This document shows positions 49,130 to 57,094 of a DNA stretch of 57,248 bases, in pieces. The DNA lies in the NCBI GenBank assembly GCA_023663025.1, contig JAMPIC010000001.1, positions 249,079 through 306,326 of the forward strand. Direction: 5' to 3'. The notes beneath the pieces are model-generated. The model worked only from the letters and a program-made list of their open reading frames with translations. It did not search any database and was not told where the DNA came from. The first letter of the stretch is position 1. Every line of letters begins with the position of its first letter. This DNA is from Prevotella sp. (lineage in GTDB: Bacteria > Bacillota > Clostridia > Oscillospirales > Ruminococcaceae). Both the position numbers and the translations under genes were made by a program.

Positions 49130-50240
49130 TTTTGCCCTCCTTACTTTTCTTTATCATATCAATAAACTCGTCAAAAAGGTACGCCGTATCGTGTGGACCG
49201 CCGCAAGCCTCGGGGTGGAACTGCACCGTAAAGCAGGGGAAATTCTTATACCTCACGCCCTCGCAGGTTTGGTCGTTGGAGTTTTTGTGGGAGACTTCCC
49301 CAACCTCGGGGGGAATACTGCCGCTAACCACCGCATAACCGTGGTTCTGGGACGTTACAAACGTCTTGTCAAGAGCGATGTCGTCCACGGGCTGGTTCGC
49401 GCCCCGATGACCGTATTTCAGCTTTTCCGTCCGCGCGCCGTTGGCAAGGGCGGTAAGCTGATGTCCCAAACAAATGCCGAACGTGGGAATACCCAGCTTG
49501 TTTATCTCTTTCAGATTTTCGATAATACCGGCATTTTCGGCGGGGTCGCCCGGACCGTTTGAAAGCATTATCCCATCGGGGTCAAGCTCCTTGACCTGCT
49601 CTGCAGTCGTTCCCGCAGGGAGTACAGTCACGTTACAGCCCCGTTTCAGAAGCTCCCGCCTGATATTGAATTTGTACCCGAAATCAAACAGCGCAACGTG
49701 GTACTCAGGCTCGTCCGCCTTGTAAAATTCCCGCTCCTTTACGGTGACGGACTGCACCGCGTTGACGATTTTAAACTCGGAGATTTTTTTGAGAAATTCC
49801 TCCTTTTTTTCGTAAACGTTCTCCGTGGTGATAACGCCGTTCATAACGCCGTGTTCGCGGATAATTCTCGTGAGCCGCCGCGTGTCTATTGAGTGTATGC
49901 CGATAATATTGTGCTTTTTGAGGAAGTCGTCCACGTTCCCCTCGCTTCGGAAGTTGGAGGGGGCGCTGCACCATTCCCGCACCACATAGCCGCTCACAAC
50001 CGACGCTGCGGACTCATAGTCCGTGTCGTTCACGCCGTAGTTCCCGATAAGAGGGAAGGTTTGGGTGACAATCTGCCCGTAGTAGCTGGGGTCGGAAAGG
50101 GTTTCCTCATAACCCGTCATACTTGTGGCGAAAACAATCTCGCCGAAAGACGTGCCCTTTGCGCCGAAAGAGCACCCCTCGAAAACAGTGCCGTCCGCAA
50201 GCATAAGATAGGCTTTTTCGCTTAAATTAAACAGTGACAT
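49122..50240 (-). CDS. carA: Carbamoyl-phosphate synthase small subunit
   Basis: 372 residues, starting MSLFNLSEKAYLMLADG. Class I glutamine amidotransferase: nucleophile Cys in FGICLGHQ, His-Glu in QFHPEACGG. The N-terminal domain (GEIVFATSMTGYEETLSDPSYYGQ, split) pairs with CarB. Start 50240 has TTGGAGG; upstream extension is repeat-derived. Confidence 0.97.
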   Translation of the reverse strand: MSLFNLSEKAYLMLADGTVFEGCSFGAKGTSFGEIVFATSMTGYEETLSDPSYYGQIVTQTFPLIGNYGVNDTDYESAASVVSGYVVREWCSAPSNFRSEGNVDDFLKKHNIIGIHSIDTRRLTRIIREHGVMNGVITTENVYEKKEEFLKKISEFKIVNAVQSVTVKEREFYKADEPEYHVALFDFGYKFNIRRELLKRGCNVTVLPAGTTAEQVKELDPDGIMLSNGPGDPAENAGIIENLKEINKLGIPTFGICLGHQLTALANGARTEKLKYGHRGANQPVDDIALDKTFVTSQNHGYAVVSGSIPPEVGEVSHKNSNDQTCEGVRYKNFPCFTVQFHPEACGGPHDTAYLFDEFIDMIKKSKEGKNE

Positions 50241-50261
50241 TTTAACAATCCTCCAATTTCT

Positions 50262-50310
50262 ACCGTAGGGCGGGGGAGCCTGAATTGGCACGCTCCCGCC
50301 TGTATATATT
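50262..50310. repeat. Short hairpin repeat upstream of carA
   Basis: GTAGGGCGGGGGAGC..TTGGCACGCTCCCGCC, a variant of the GC-rich hairpin family, also found near 13640-13680 with the shared TTGGCAC string. Confidence 0.5.
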
Positions 50311-50321
50311 TTAAAATTTAA

Positions 50322-50780
50322 TTATATTTTTCTTATGGGAAAAAACATATAGCTGTCCCCCGTCTGCGGACAGGTATAATCGTGAACAGCACCCACCAAA
50401 GGAATATGGTTTTCTTTCAGATATTCTATAACCTTTGGGAAAATACCGTCCTCACACTTAACATAAATATATTCGTAAGCGGGAATTACCCATTTTGTCC
50501 ACCCCTCGGGAGCTTCCGCCTCATCTTCGCACTCCGCGCCCGCAAGGTAAAGACCCTTGTTAAAATCTTCCCAAGGCTTGAATGAACGTGAAAAATCGGA
50601 CATTGCTCCCCAAATTCCCTTTAAATTTCCGTTTTCGTCTTTTTTCGCCAAATGCCGGATTTCCGCAAAGTGGGAATTTGCGTCGTCCCACAGCTTTTGA
50701 ATAAAGCCGTCGCCGTCCGCCGTCGAACCCTCTTTGCCGATTACCGCAAAAGATTTCTTTTCGCATTTTTCGATATTCAT
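50322..50780 (-). CDS. GyrI-like small-molecule-binding protein
   Basis: 152 residues, matching the effector-binding (GyrI-like/AraC_E_bind) fold: N-terminal KKSFAVIGKEGSTADGDGF, central FNKGLYLAGAEC and WVIPAYEYIYVKC, ending with QTGDSYMFFPIRK. Stand-alone members can bind or hydrolyse hydrophobic compounds. Ribosome site GGAGG at good distance. First, downstream-most, gene of the accessory group between carA and pyrF. Confidence 0.75.
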   Translation of the reverse strand: MNIEKCEKKSFAVIGKEGSTADGDGFIQKLWDDANSHFAEIRHLAKKDENGNLKGIWGAMSDFSRSFKPWEDFNKGLYLAGAECEDEAEAPEGWTKWVIPAYEYIYVKCEDGIFPKVIEYLKENHIPLVGAVHDYTCPQTGDSYMFFPIRKI

Positions 50781-50821
50781 AAACTATCCTCCGTAAAATT
50801 TATGCTTTTTACGCAATATTT

Positions 50822-51151
50822 TTACCGCTCAACCACAACGGTAAGCATTACCAAATCATCATCGCCCGTATTGACAATACTATGCTCCGAGCCTTTTTTG
50901 CAGATGTGGCAGCAGCCAGCACGGAGCATTTCCTCCCCGCCGCCGCAAACCGCCTTGCCCGTACCCGAAATAATATAATTGATGTCGTCGCTTGTTTCGT
51001 GCCCGTGAAGTCCTATAGAACCGCCCGGGTGTATGGCGCAGGGTATTATTTTCCCCTGCCCGTCAACATACATTTTAGCTGTCATACTGCCCGTGCCGCC
51101 GTTCATTCCGGGGACGGTTACTTCTTTAATTCCGTTGAAATCTATCAGCAT
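50822..51151 (-). CDS. Cupin-domain protein
   Basis: 109 residues, single cupin with metal motif GSIGLHGHETSDDINYIISG (G(X)5HXH(X)n) and HSIVNTGDDDLVML. Function unknown; may be an isomerase or sensor. Start 51151 has GGAGG; the longer frame to 51196 has no site. Confidence 0.8.
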   Translation of the reverse strand: MLIDFNGIKEVTVPGMNGGTGSMTAKMYVDGQGKIIPCAIHPGGSIGLHGHETSDDINYIISGTGKAVCGGGEEMLRAGCCHICKKGSEHSIVNTGDDDLVMLTVVVER

Positions 51152-51189
51152 TTTTACCTCCGCTTTTATTGTACCGAAATCCCGTTTGC

Positions 51190-52083
51190 TTACCAATCCG
51201 CAAGGGCGCTGAAAATATCCTCGCCGCTTTTCTTTCTTGCCGCTTCACATTCCTCGGGGTACTTCTTTTCATTCGGACAGAGCATTTTTAACTTTTTCAT
51301 AAAACGTTCGCTGTCTTTGGGGAAGATCCCCACGGCGGCGTGGCTTGCATTTTCATACACGATTTCCTTAACGCTGTGAGGAAAATTTTTCTCCCCGAGA
51401 ACCTTTACCATTCTTGCCGAAGCCGCGTCCGAGGGCCATGAATCGTCCCAAGAGGGGTGCATTAAAAGAATATCGCCGTTGATATTTTCCGCCTTTATGC
51501 GGGACTCCGGATTCAGCCGCGCCGTTTCATACGCGGCGCGCATAAAATATTTCAGCCCGTACTCCGGCATTTTGCGCAAACGGCGCAAACCATCCCACAC
51601 GCCGTTTTCCACAATTGAAAATGGCGTATACGGCAGCGTTTTGCCGCAGTACTCATATACCGAAAATCCCAGAGGTTTTATGCCGCCTTTCATTGCCTCC
51701 ATTATATGGTCGAACGGGGTAACGGCGATCACCTTCGTTATTCTCGGAACGAGCGACGCGCACAAAAGCGTGTAACACGCTCCGGTGGAAGCGCCCGTCA
51801 TACAAATTTCACCGTACCCATTGCCGTTCAGCCATTCGCAGGCTTTTTCCGCGTATTCCACGGGAATGTGCGCCAAATTCCGCGGAAGTCCTTTCCACAG
51901 ATAAAACCCGAGTATCATCACCGAATATCCGCGGTTTGCGATTTCCGTTCCCGCTTTTACGCACAGCTCCTCATCGCAGCCCGCGCCGCCGACGAAAATA
52001 ACAGCTTTTCCGGGTTTCTTTCCGCCCGGGTAAAAATGCGCCTTAAAACCGTCTTTTTTCACGTCGAAATGTGTAATATCCAT
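51190..52083 (-). CDS. Alpha/beta hydrolase, BAAT-like
   Basis: 297 residues. Nucleophile elbow CMTGASTGACY, oxyanion segment VIFVGGAGCDEE, and His in YENASHAAVGIF with Asp in HPSWDDSWPSDA, matching the acyl-CoA thioester hydrolase/BAAT C-terminal domain group. Substrate unknown. GGGAG lies before the ATG. Part of the accessory group. Confidence 0.75.
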   Translation of the reverse strand: MDITHFDVKKDGFKAHFYPGGKKPGKAVIFVGGAGCDEELCVKAGTEIANRGYSVMILGFYLWKGLPRNLAHIPVEYAEKACEWLNGNGYGEICMTGASTGACYTLLCASLVPRITKVIAVTPFDHIMEAMKGGIKPLGFSVYEYCGKTLPYTPFSIVENGVWDGLRRLRKMPEYGLKYFMRAAYETARLNPESRIKAENINGDILLMHPSWDDSWPSDAASARMVKVLGEKNFPHSVKEIVYENASHAAVGIFPKDSERFMKKLKMLCPNEKKYPEECEAARKKSGEDIFSALADW

Positions 52084-52190
52084 TTTATTCTCTCCCGTAA
52101 TTATTTTTACTGTTCGGCAGACGGGAATTTACCGTTCGGCTTAAATTAAATAAAAACATTTTAATAAACGGTAAATTGCGCTATGTACGG

Positions 52191-52574
52191 TTAATATGTT
52201 TCCATTTGCCCGCACAGCATATTATAAAACCCAAACCGCTCATAAAACGGTTTCAAGCGTTCCTCATAAACCACGGAAATCATATAGATGCGCTTTTCTT
52301 TCAGATACTCAATCATTTTATCCATAAGATCTGTGCCAATCCCCCTGCCTTGATAATTCGGACAAACCATTAAATCCTGAATATAAGCGTCCGTCACTCC
52401 GTTCGATACGCTGTCAATATACCCGATAAGTTTAACGTTTTCATAAACCGCAATATGGTAATACGACGTCATCAAAGGGTTTTTATATTCGCTTTCCATT
52501 CTGCTCCAGCCGACAGTCTCGCGCAAATCCGCCAATGCCTCTGCGGACACTTTTTCGTTGAATTTGTATATCAT
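52191..52574 (-). CDS. GNAT family N-acetyltransferase
   Basis: 127 residues. Acetyl-CoA loop in DLMVCPNYQGRGIGTDLMD; C-terminal YERFGFYNM. Substrate unknown. Ribosome site GGAG is moderate. Accessory group. Confidence 0.85.
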   Translation of the reverse strand: MIYKFNEKVSAEALADLRETVGWSRMESEYKNPLMTSYYHIAVYENVKLIGYIDSVSNGVTDAYIQDLMVCPNYQGRGIGTDLMDKMIEYLKEKRIYMISVVYEERLKPFYERFGFYNMLCGQMETY

Positions 52575-52602
52575 TATGTTTTACTCCTCGATCCGCTGTT
52601 TT

Positions 52603-53046
52603 TCAAATCCCTAATGCAAGCTTGATTTTCTCGATAAAGCTTTCGTTTATATTTTTTATAGAGGGAATGTGAATAAAAACAGCCTTTCCGTTAAATTTTT
52701 TCAGCGCGTGCCAATATGCCTCGTTGCATAAATAACGCGTCGGCGTATCGGATAAACTGTTTTCAATTCCGGCCGCGTTTAACCGCTCGGACAGTTCCTT
52801 CAAATCCAGACAGGAAAACTCTTTAGTCTCTCTTTCGGCAGTTTGTTCAATTCTTACCGTATTTTTTAAATTTTTATCTATGCCGAACATTATCACATAA
52901 TCATAAGAGCCGTCTAACCTGTCAATATCCTTTTTCAGTCCGCCGAATGAATTTGTAAGCAAATAACTGTTTTCCGAAAGAGACTGCGCTAAAATGCAGG
53001 ACGCGTTATTTTTTCCCTTAAAACCTATATACAGCTTTCGGTTCAT
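52603..53046 (-). CDS. Short pyroglutamyl-peptidase I-like protein (peptidase C15)
   Basis: 147 residues versus about 215 in classical Pcp. The triad is recognisable: E67 (VRIEQTA), C107 (YLCNEAYW) and H126 (FIHIPS), with YDYVIMFGIDKN matching the family's central strand. The N-terminal region is shortened. It may remove N-terminal pyroglutamate or be a relative with another role. Recognition is from motifs; moderate confidence. Confidence 0.65.
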   Translation of the reverse strand: MNRKLYIGFKGKNNASCILAQSLSENSYLLTNSFGGLKKDIDRLDGSYDYVIMFGIDKNLKNTVRIEQTAERETKEFSCLDLKELSERLNAAGIENSLSDTPTRYLCNEAYWHALKKFNGKAVFIHIPSIKNINESFIEKIKLALGI

Positions 53047-53109
53047 ACTATTCCGCCTTATTATTTTTTTGTTTTTTCCGCGCTGCTTGATAAACGGGAA
53101 TTTAATTTT

Positions 53110-53313
53110 TTAATGCGTCCATATTATTGCCGTACCGCTAAGTATTTCGCGTACTTCATCGGCAGTACAGTTTTCTTTTACGGCAATTTCTTCACAGGAC
53201 AAATATCTGTTTAATTCTTTATCCTTGTTCATTCGGTACTCAATTATCCTATCAACAAATTCCTCCGAATAATTTGTCAGCCCGAAACGTTCCGCGTAAA
53301 TACCGCTTTCCAT
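53110..53313 (-). CDS. Small protein of unknown function
   Basis: 67 residues, helical; FVDRIIEYRMNKDKELNRYLSCEEIAVKENCTADEVREIL is HTH-like in outline (two helices and a turn around SCEEIA..TADEV), which might bind DNA. Start ATG 53313 with GGGGAG. First gene of the accessory group when read 5' to 3'. Confidence 0.55.
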   Translation of the reverse strand: MESGIYAERFGLTNYSEEFVDRIIEYRMNKDKELNRYLSCEEIAVKENCTADEVREILSGTAIIWTH

Positions 53314-53366
53314 ATTCAATCTCCCCGATAATCACGTTTTTTACATAACCGTATCCGACACGCCCG

Positions 53367-53583
53367 TTTTACACATTTTACACAGTCCGCCCGACGGAAA
53401 AATGCCCTCAAACCACGGCATACAACCATTTTCTTAACACTGTGTAAAATGTGTAAAGTTTATGTAAGCAATTCAAAAATCTTTTTTAGAGAACCTTACA
53501 TTTTTCTTACACATTTTACACAGTCCCTCAAATCAAGATATAGAACCAAATTTCCGATTATGCGCTGTGTAAAATGTGTAAAG
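53367..53583. repeat. Four copies of TTACACATTTTACACAG in two inverted pairs
   Basis: Forward copies at 53367-53387 and 53507-53526, reverse copies at 53437-53458 and 53564-53583. Each forward/reverse pair can form a hairpin of about 18 bp with a 38-50 base loop. The loops differ. The gap 53320-53638 holds no gene. It may be a terminator, a MITE remnant or a protein-binding array. Confidence 0.75.
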
Positions 53584-53638
53584 TGTCTTAATTTGTTCAT
53601 ATTTAACCCAATCGCAATGCGTGTTCCGTTTTATCCGC

Positions 53639-54583
53639 TTAAAGAGCCTGCTGTTTTTTCAAAGCCGTAACAAACCCCGTGATATCCTCCCTCATACGTA
53701 TGCACTCCCGTCTCGCCGCGCCCGCGAAATCGTGGGGGTCGCACCCCTCTTTTTGATAAGCGCACATTACCGCCCGGGAGGAATTTACTACCGCGCCAAG
53801 TCCCTTTCCGTCGAAAGCCTTTGCAACGCCCTCTGCGCCGCCGCCCTGCGCCCCGTAGCCCGGCACAAGGAAAAACGTGTGTGGGAGCTTTGCACGCATT
53901 TCCGCAAGCTGTTCGGGGTAGGTCGCCCCCACAACCGCGCCAACCGCGGAGTAGCCGTACTCGCCGATTGTGTCCTCGCCCCATTTTTCGCACATATTGC
54001 CCACAGTCTCATAAACGGTCTTTCCGTCGTCAAGCGCCCTGTCCTGCAATTCCCCGCTGGACTTGTTGGACGTCTTTACAAGCACGAAAATGCCCTTGTC
54101 GTTCTTTTTGCACGCCTCGGTAAGGGGCGCAATGCCATCCGTACCCAGATAGCCGTTGACGGTGAGAGCGTCCGCGCCGAAGCCCTGAAAGTCGATACCG
54201 TCCACGTTCACCGAGCCGAGGTAAGCGTTTGTGTACGCCTCCATAGTCGCGCCGATGTCGTTGCGCTTACCGTCGACGATGACGAACATACCCTTTTTCT
54301 GCGCGTACTCAATTGTTTTGTGCAGAGCCTTAACCCCCTGCCAGCCGTACATCTCATAGTACGCCGCCTGTGGCTTTACGGCGGGAACGATGTCGCAAAC
54401 CTCGTCGATAATAGCCTTGTTAAAGCGGAGCAAAGCCGCCGCCGCGCCTTTCAAGTCCCTGCCCTTGTCCTTGAAAGCCTCCTCTCGAAGGTAGGCGGGA
54501 ACATAGTCCAGCTTCGGGTCGAGACCCACCACCGTGGGGTTTCCCGTTTCGATAATTTTCTTGATAAGTCTGTCGAATGACAT
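53639..54583 (-). CDS. pyrF: Orotidine 5'-phosphate decarboxylase (long, group 2)
   Basis: Makes UMP from OMP. 314 residues, the long form with the DxKxxD variant IVDGKRNDIGATMEAY. Start MSFDRLIKKIIETGNPTVVGLDPKLD. PGYGAQGG near 215 is the phosphate-binding loop. AAAAGGAGAG precedes the ATG. Downstream of pyrC with one small gene between. Confidence 0.95.
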   Translation of the reverse strand: MSFDRLIKKIIETGNPTVVGLDPKLDYVPAYLREEAFKDKGRDLKGAAAALLRFNKAIIDEVCDIVPAVKPQAAYYEMYGWQGVKALHKTIEYAQKKGMFVIVDGKRNDIGATMEAYTNAYLGSVNVDGIDFQGFGADALTVNGYLGTDGIAPLTEACKKNDKGIFVLVKTSNKSSGELQDRALDDGKTVYETVGNMCEKWGEDTIGEYGYSAVGAVVGATYPEQLAEMRAKLPHTFFLVPGYGAQGGGAEGVAKAFDGKGLGAVVNSSRAVMCAYQKEGCDPHDFAGAARRECIRMREDITGFVTALKKQQAL

Positions 54584-54600
54584 AAAAATCTCTCCTTTTT

Positions 54601-54640
54601 TACAGTTGACAGTGTACAGTTTACAGTGTACAGTTTTTGT
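54601..54640. repeat. AGTTGACAGTGTACAG repeat, pyrF upstream
   Basis: Two units ACAGTTGACAGTGTACAG and TTTACAGTGTACAG lie between the small gene and pyrF. Confidence 0.65.
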
Positions 54641-54928
54641 TTATTCTTCGGTTCTTGAAATCCAAGTTGAAAGGTAATCGGGGTTCACAACAACCTCACC
54701 CGTCGAGTGCAGCCGATACTCCCCCTCGGGAGCGGGCTTTACCGCGCCGAGGTCGGGCGGCAGGGAAAGCACCTCGCCGTTTTTCTGCTCTATCAGAATT
54801 TTGCCCTTGTCCGCCGCCGTAACCGTGCCGTAAAATTGCCTGCGTTCTTTAACGTTTCCGTCCCCGTCCTCATAGGTTATACCCACAAGCAAAACCTTGC
54901 CGAGCAGGTCGTTGTACTTTATTTTCAA
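54641..54928 (-). CDS. Small conserved-looking protein between pyrC and pyrF
   Basis: 95 residues when started at TTG 54928, seven bases after AAGGAG; the GTG at 54937 overlaps that site. Predicted beta-rich (KVLLVGITYEDGDGNVKERRQFYGTV). No family is recognised. Same direction as the pyr genes and flanked by repeat tracts on both sides. Confidence 0.6.
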   Translation of the reverse strand: MKIKYNDLLGKVLLVGITYEDGDGNVKERRQFYGTVTAADKGKILIEQKNGEVLSLPPDLGAVKPAPEGEYRLHSTGEVVVNPDYLSTWISRTEE

Positions 54929-54943
54929 ACCAATCACTCCTTA

Positions 54944-55030
54944 AACAGTGTATAATGTACAGTTGACAGTTGTAAAATTTTGTCAATTAACTTTCAATTG
55001 TCAACTATACACTGTCAACTGTCAACTGTA
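54944..55030. repeat. AGTTGACAGTGTACAG repeat tract at the pyrC 3' end
   Basis: Units in both orientations: TATAATGTACAGTTGACAG, then TCAATTGTCAACTATACACTG and TCAACTGTCAACTG. The pyrC stop codon (55015) lies inside it, so the last PyrC residues (YTVDS) are encoded by the repeat. Confidence 0.7.
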
Positions 55031-56277
55031 TAGCGTACATCTCCGTCCGATATGGTCATGATCACTCTGCCTTTCAGCTTCTCGCCCTTGAATACGGTGT
55101 TGTGGGACTTTGAGTGCAGCTTATCCGGTTCCACGATCCAATCCATATCGGGGTCTATGACCGCAAGATCGGCTTTCGCGCCTTTCTCAATGTGGGTAAC
55201 GGGTATTCCCAGAAGCTTTCTCGGGTTGACCGCCATAAGTCCCGCTATCCTGATAAGCGGAAGCTTTTTCGTGTGGAACAGCTGCGTGAGCGTTACCGCC
55301 AGCGAGGTCTCCAGACCCGCAACGCCGTTGGGAGCTTTTTCAAAGTCCGCTTTTTCCTCCGCCGTGTGAGGAGCGTGATCCGTTACAATGCAGTCGATCG
55401 TGCCATCCAGAACAGCTTCCAGAACAGCCTGTCTGTCCTCCTCGGTGCGGAGGGGAGGGTTCATGCGGTAATCCGCGTCCCGCGCAAGCAGCTTATCCTC
55501 GGTATATGTAAAATAATGGGGACAGGTCTCGCAGGTCACTTTTATGCCCCGTTTTTTCGCGTCGCGGATAAGTCCCACGCTGCCCTTTGTCGAAACGTGG
55601 CATATATGGATACGCGCCCCGCAGGAGTCCGCAAGAGCTATTTCACGGGCGGTAACGCTGTCCTCAGAGGCTCTGTCCATGCCCTTTACGCCCAGCTTTT
55701 CCGAAACGCCCCTGTTGACTATCCCGCCGTTTATAATGTTCAGATCCTCGCAGTGAGAAGCCACAAGCAAGCCGTTTTCAACGGAGGCTTCGAGAGCCTG
55801 CCGCATAAGCTCGGCATTGGCGACGGGTCTGCCGTCGTCGGAAATTATCTTCACGCCCAGACTTTCCCAATCGCAAAGCTCCTCGCCCGTCATTCCCTTG
55901 GTTATGCAGCCGGCGGGGTAAACGTCCACGCCCGTATCCTTAGCCTTGTCAAGAATGTACCGCACCGTTTCCGCGCTGTCTATGGGCGGGTTTGTATTGG
56001 GCATGCAGACCACGCCCGTAACTCCTCCCGCCAGAGCCGCCGCGCAGCCCGTGAGGATATCCTCCTTATGGGTCTGACCGGGGTCGCGGAAGTGTACGTG
56101 CATATCGAAAAGTCCGGGGAGAACCACAAGCCTTCCCCCGCCGTCTATCGTCCTGTCAGCTTGGCGGGAAATGCTTTTTCCCACCGCCGCGATTTTTCCG
56201 TCGTCGATAAAAATGTCGCAGAAAGAGTCCTTCATATCGTCCACGGCTCTTACATTTTTTAACAAAATACTGCTCAT
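55015..56277 (-). CDS. pyrC: Dihydroorotase
   Basis: Cyclises carbamoyl aspartate. 420 residues of the class I type; metal site LFDMHVHFRDPGQTHKED, further His in HICHVSTKG and the catalytic Asp in IVTDHAPHT. Start overlaps the pyrR stop (ATGA), with GGAGG upstream. pyrB, needed for the previous step, is not in the window. Confidence 0.96.
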   Translation of the reverse strand: MSSILLKNVRAVDDMKDSFCDIFIDDGKIAAVGKSISRQADRTIDGGGRLVVLPGLFDMHVHFRDPGQTHKEDILTGCAAALAGGVTGVVCMPNTNPPIDSAETVRYILDKAKDTGVDVYPAGCITKGMTGEELCDWESLGVKIISDDGRPVANAELMRQALEASVENGLLVASHCEDLNIINGGIVNRGVSEKLGVKGMDRASEDSVTAREIALADSCGARIHICHVSTKGSVGLIRDAKKRGIKVTCETCPHYFTYTEDKLLARDADYRMNPPLRTEEDRQAVLEAVLDGTIDCIVTDHAPHTAEEKADFEKAPNGVAGLETSLAVTLTQLFHTKKLPLIRIAGLMAVNPRKLLGIPVTHIEKGAKADLAVIDPDMDWIVEPDKLHSKSHNTVFKGEKLKGRVIMTISDGDVRYTVDS

Positions 56278-56822
56278 TTCCGATCCTCCCGTTCCTGAAT
56301 TATAACCATATCGTTTCCGTCTATTTCTTTCACCATGACCCTTACCGCCTCGTCCCGCGAAGTGGGGACGTTTTTTCCCACATAGTCGGGACGGATAGGC
56401 AGCTCTCTGTGACCTCTGTCCACCAGAGCCGCCAGCTGGATACAGCGCGGTCTGCCCCGCTTTGTGACCGCGTCCATGGCGGCGCGGGCGCTTCTTCCGG
56501 TGAAGATAACGTCGTCCACAATGACGACCTTTTTGTCCCTGACGTCAAAGGGGATATCCGTTCTGTCCCCGCCGCCGGAGGACTTGCCGTCGTCGCGGTA
56601 ATCCGTGATATCGAGAATTCCCGTATCGGGAGCTATTCCCTCCAGCTCGCGGAGCTTGGCGGAAATGCGCTTCGCCAGGTACGCTCCCCGGGAAAGCACG
56701 CCGATAAAGCATATTTCCTCCGCGCCCTTGTTGCGCTCCAGAATTTCGTAGGAAATCCTCGCTATCGCCCTTGTCATGGCATTTTCGTCCATGATGACCT
56801 TTCTGTCCTGATTATTCTGCAC
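56274..56822 (-). CDS. pyrR: PyrR regulator / uracil phosphoribosyltransferase
   Basis: 182 residues from GTG 56822 (TTTGGAGG just before). Type-I PRTase with the PRPP motif VVIVDDVIFTGRSARAAMDA and ALVDRGHRELPI RPDYVGK, split by family turns. In Bacillus it binds pyr mRNA leaders when UMP is high and stabilises termination. The frame is open upstream through the leader terminator, so the ATG at 56870 is not credible. First gene of pyrR-pyrC. Confidence 0.95.
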   Translation of the reverse strand: MQNNQDRKVIMDENAMTRAIARISYEILERNKGAEEICFIGVLSRGAYLAKRISAKLRELEGIAPDTGILDITDYRDDGKSSGGGDRTDIPFDVRDKKVVIVDDVIFTGRSARAAMDAVTKRGRPRCIQLAALVDRGHRELPIRPDYVGKNVPTSRDEAVRVMVKEIDGNDMVIIQEREDRK

Positions 56823-57052
56823 AGTTTCGCCTCCAAACAAAAAACCTGTCCGCGAGACGCAGACAGGCATAAAAAGCTTACAGTATTTCAGTTCCGGCAG
56901 ACGATGTTCCGCGGCACGAACCGTACCGGTTCACCGCGCGGATTTCCGCCGTAAAGATATAGGTATAAGCGACTGCCTTGCCGATCTCACGGGATCAACT
57001 TAAAGGTTGTCTAAACTTATATCATTATAGCATAAAGGGGAAGATATGTCAA
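56823..57052 (-). promoter_or_regulatory. pyrR leader: promoter, PyrR-binding loop and attenuator
   Basis: Promoter TTGACA (57047-57052), 17 bases, TATAAT (57024-57029). PyrR-loop consensus UCCnGnGAGR is matched by GATCCCGTGAGATC (56983-56996). A terminator CCTGTC..GCG/CGC..GACAGG followed by TTTTTTG lies at 56838-56867, 16 bases before the pyrR start. This is the classic layout for UMP-dependent transcription attenuation. Confidence 0.88.
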
Positions 57053-57094
57053 CCGCTTTGGGGAATATTTTTCGGGTGAAAGTGTAAATTGTAA

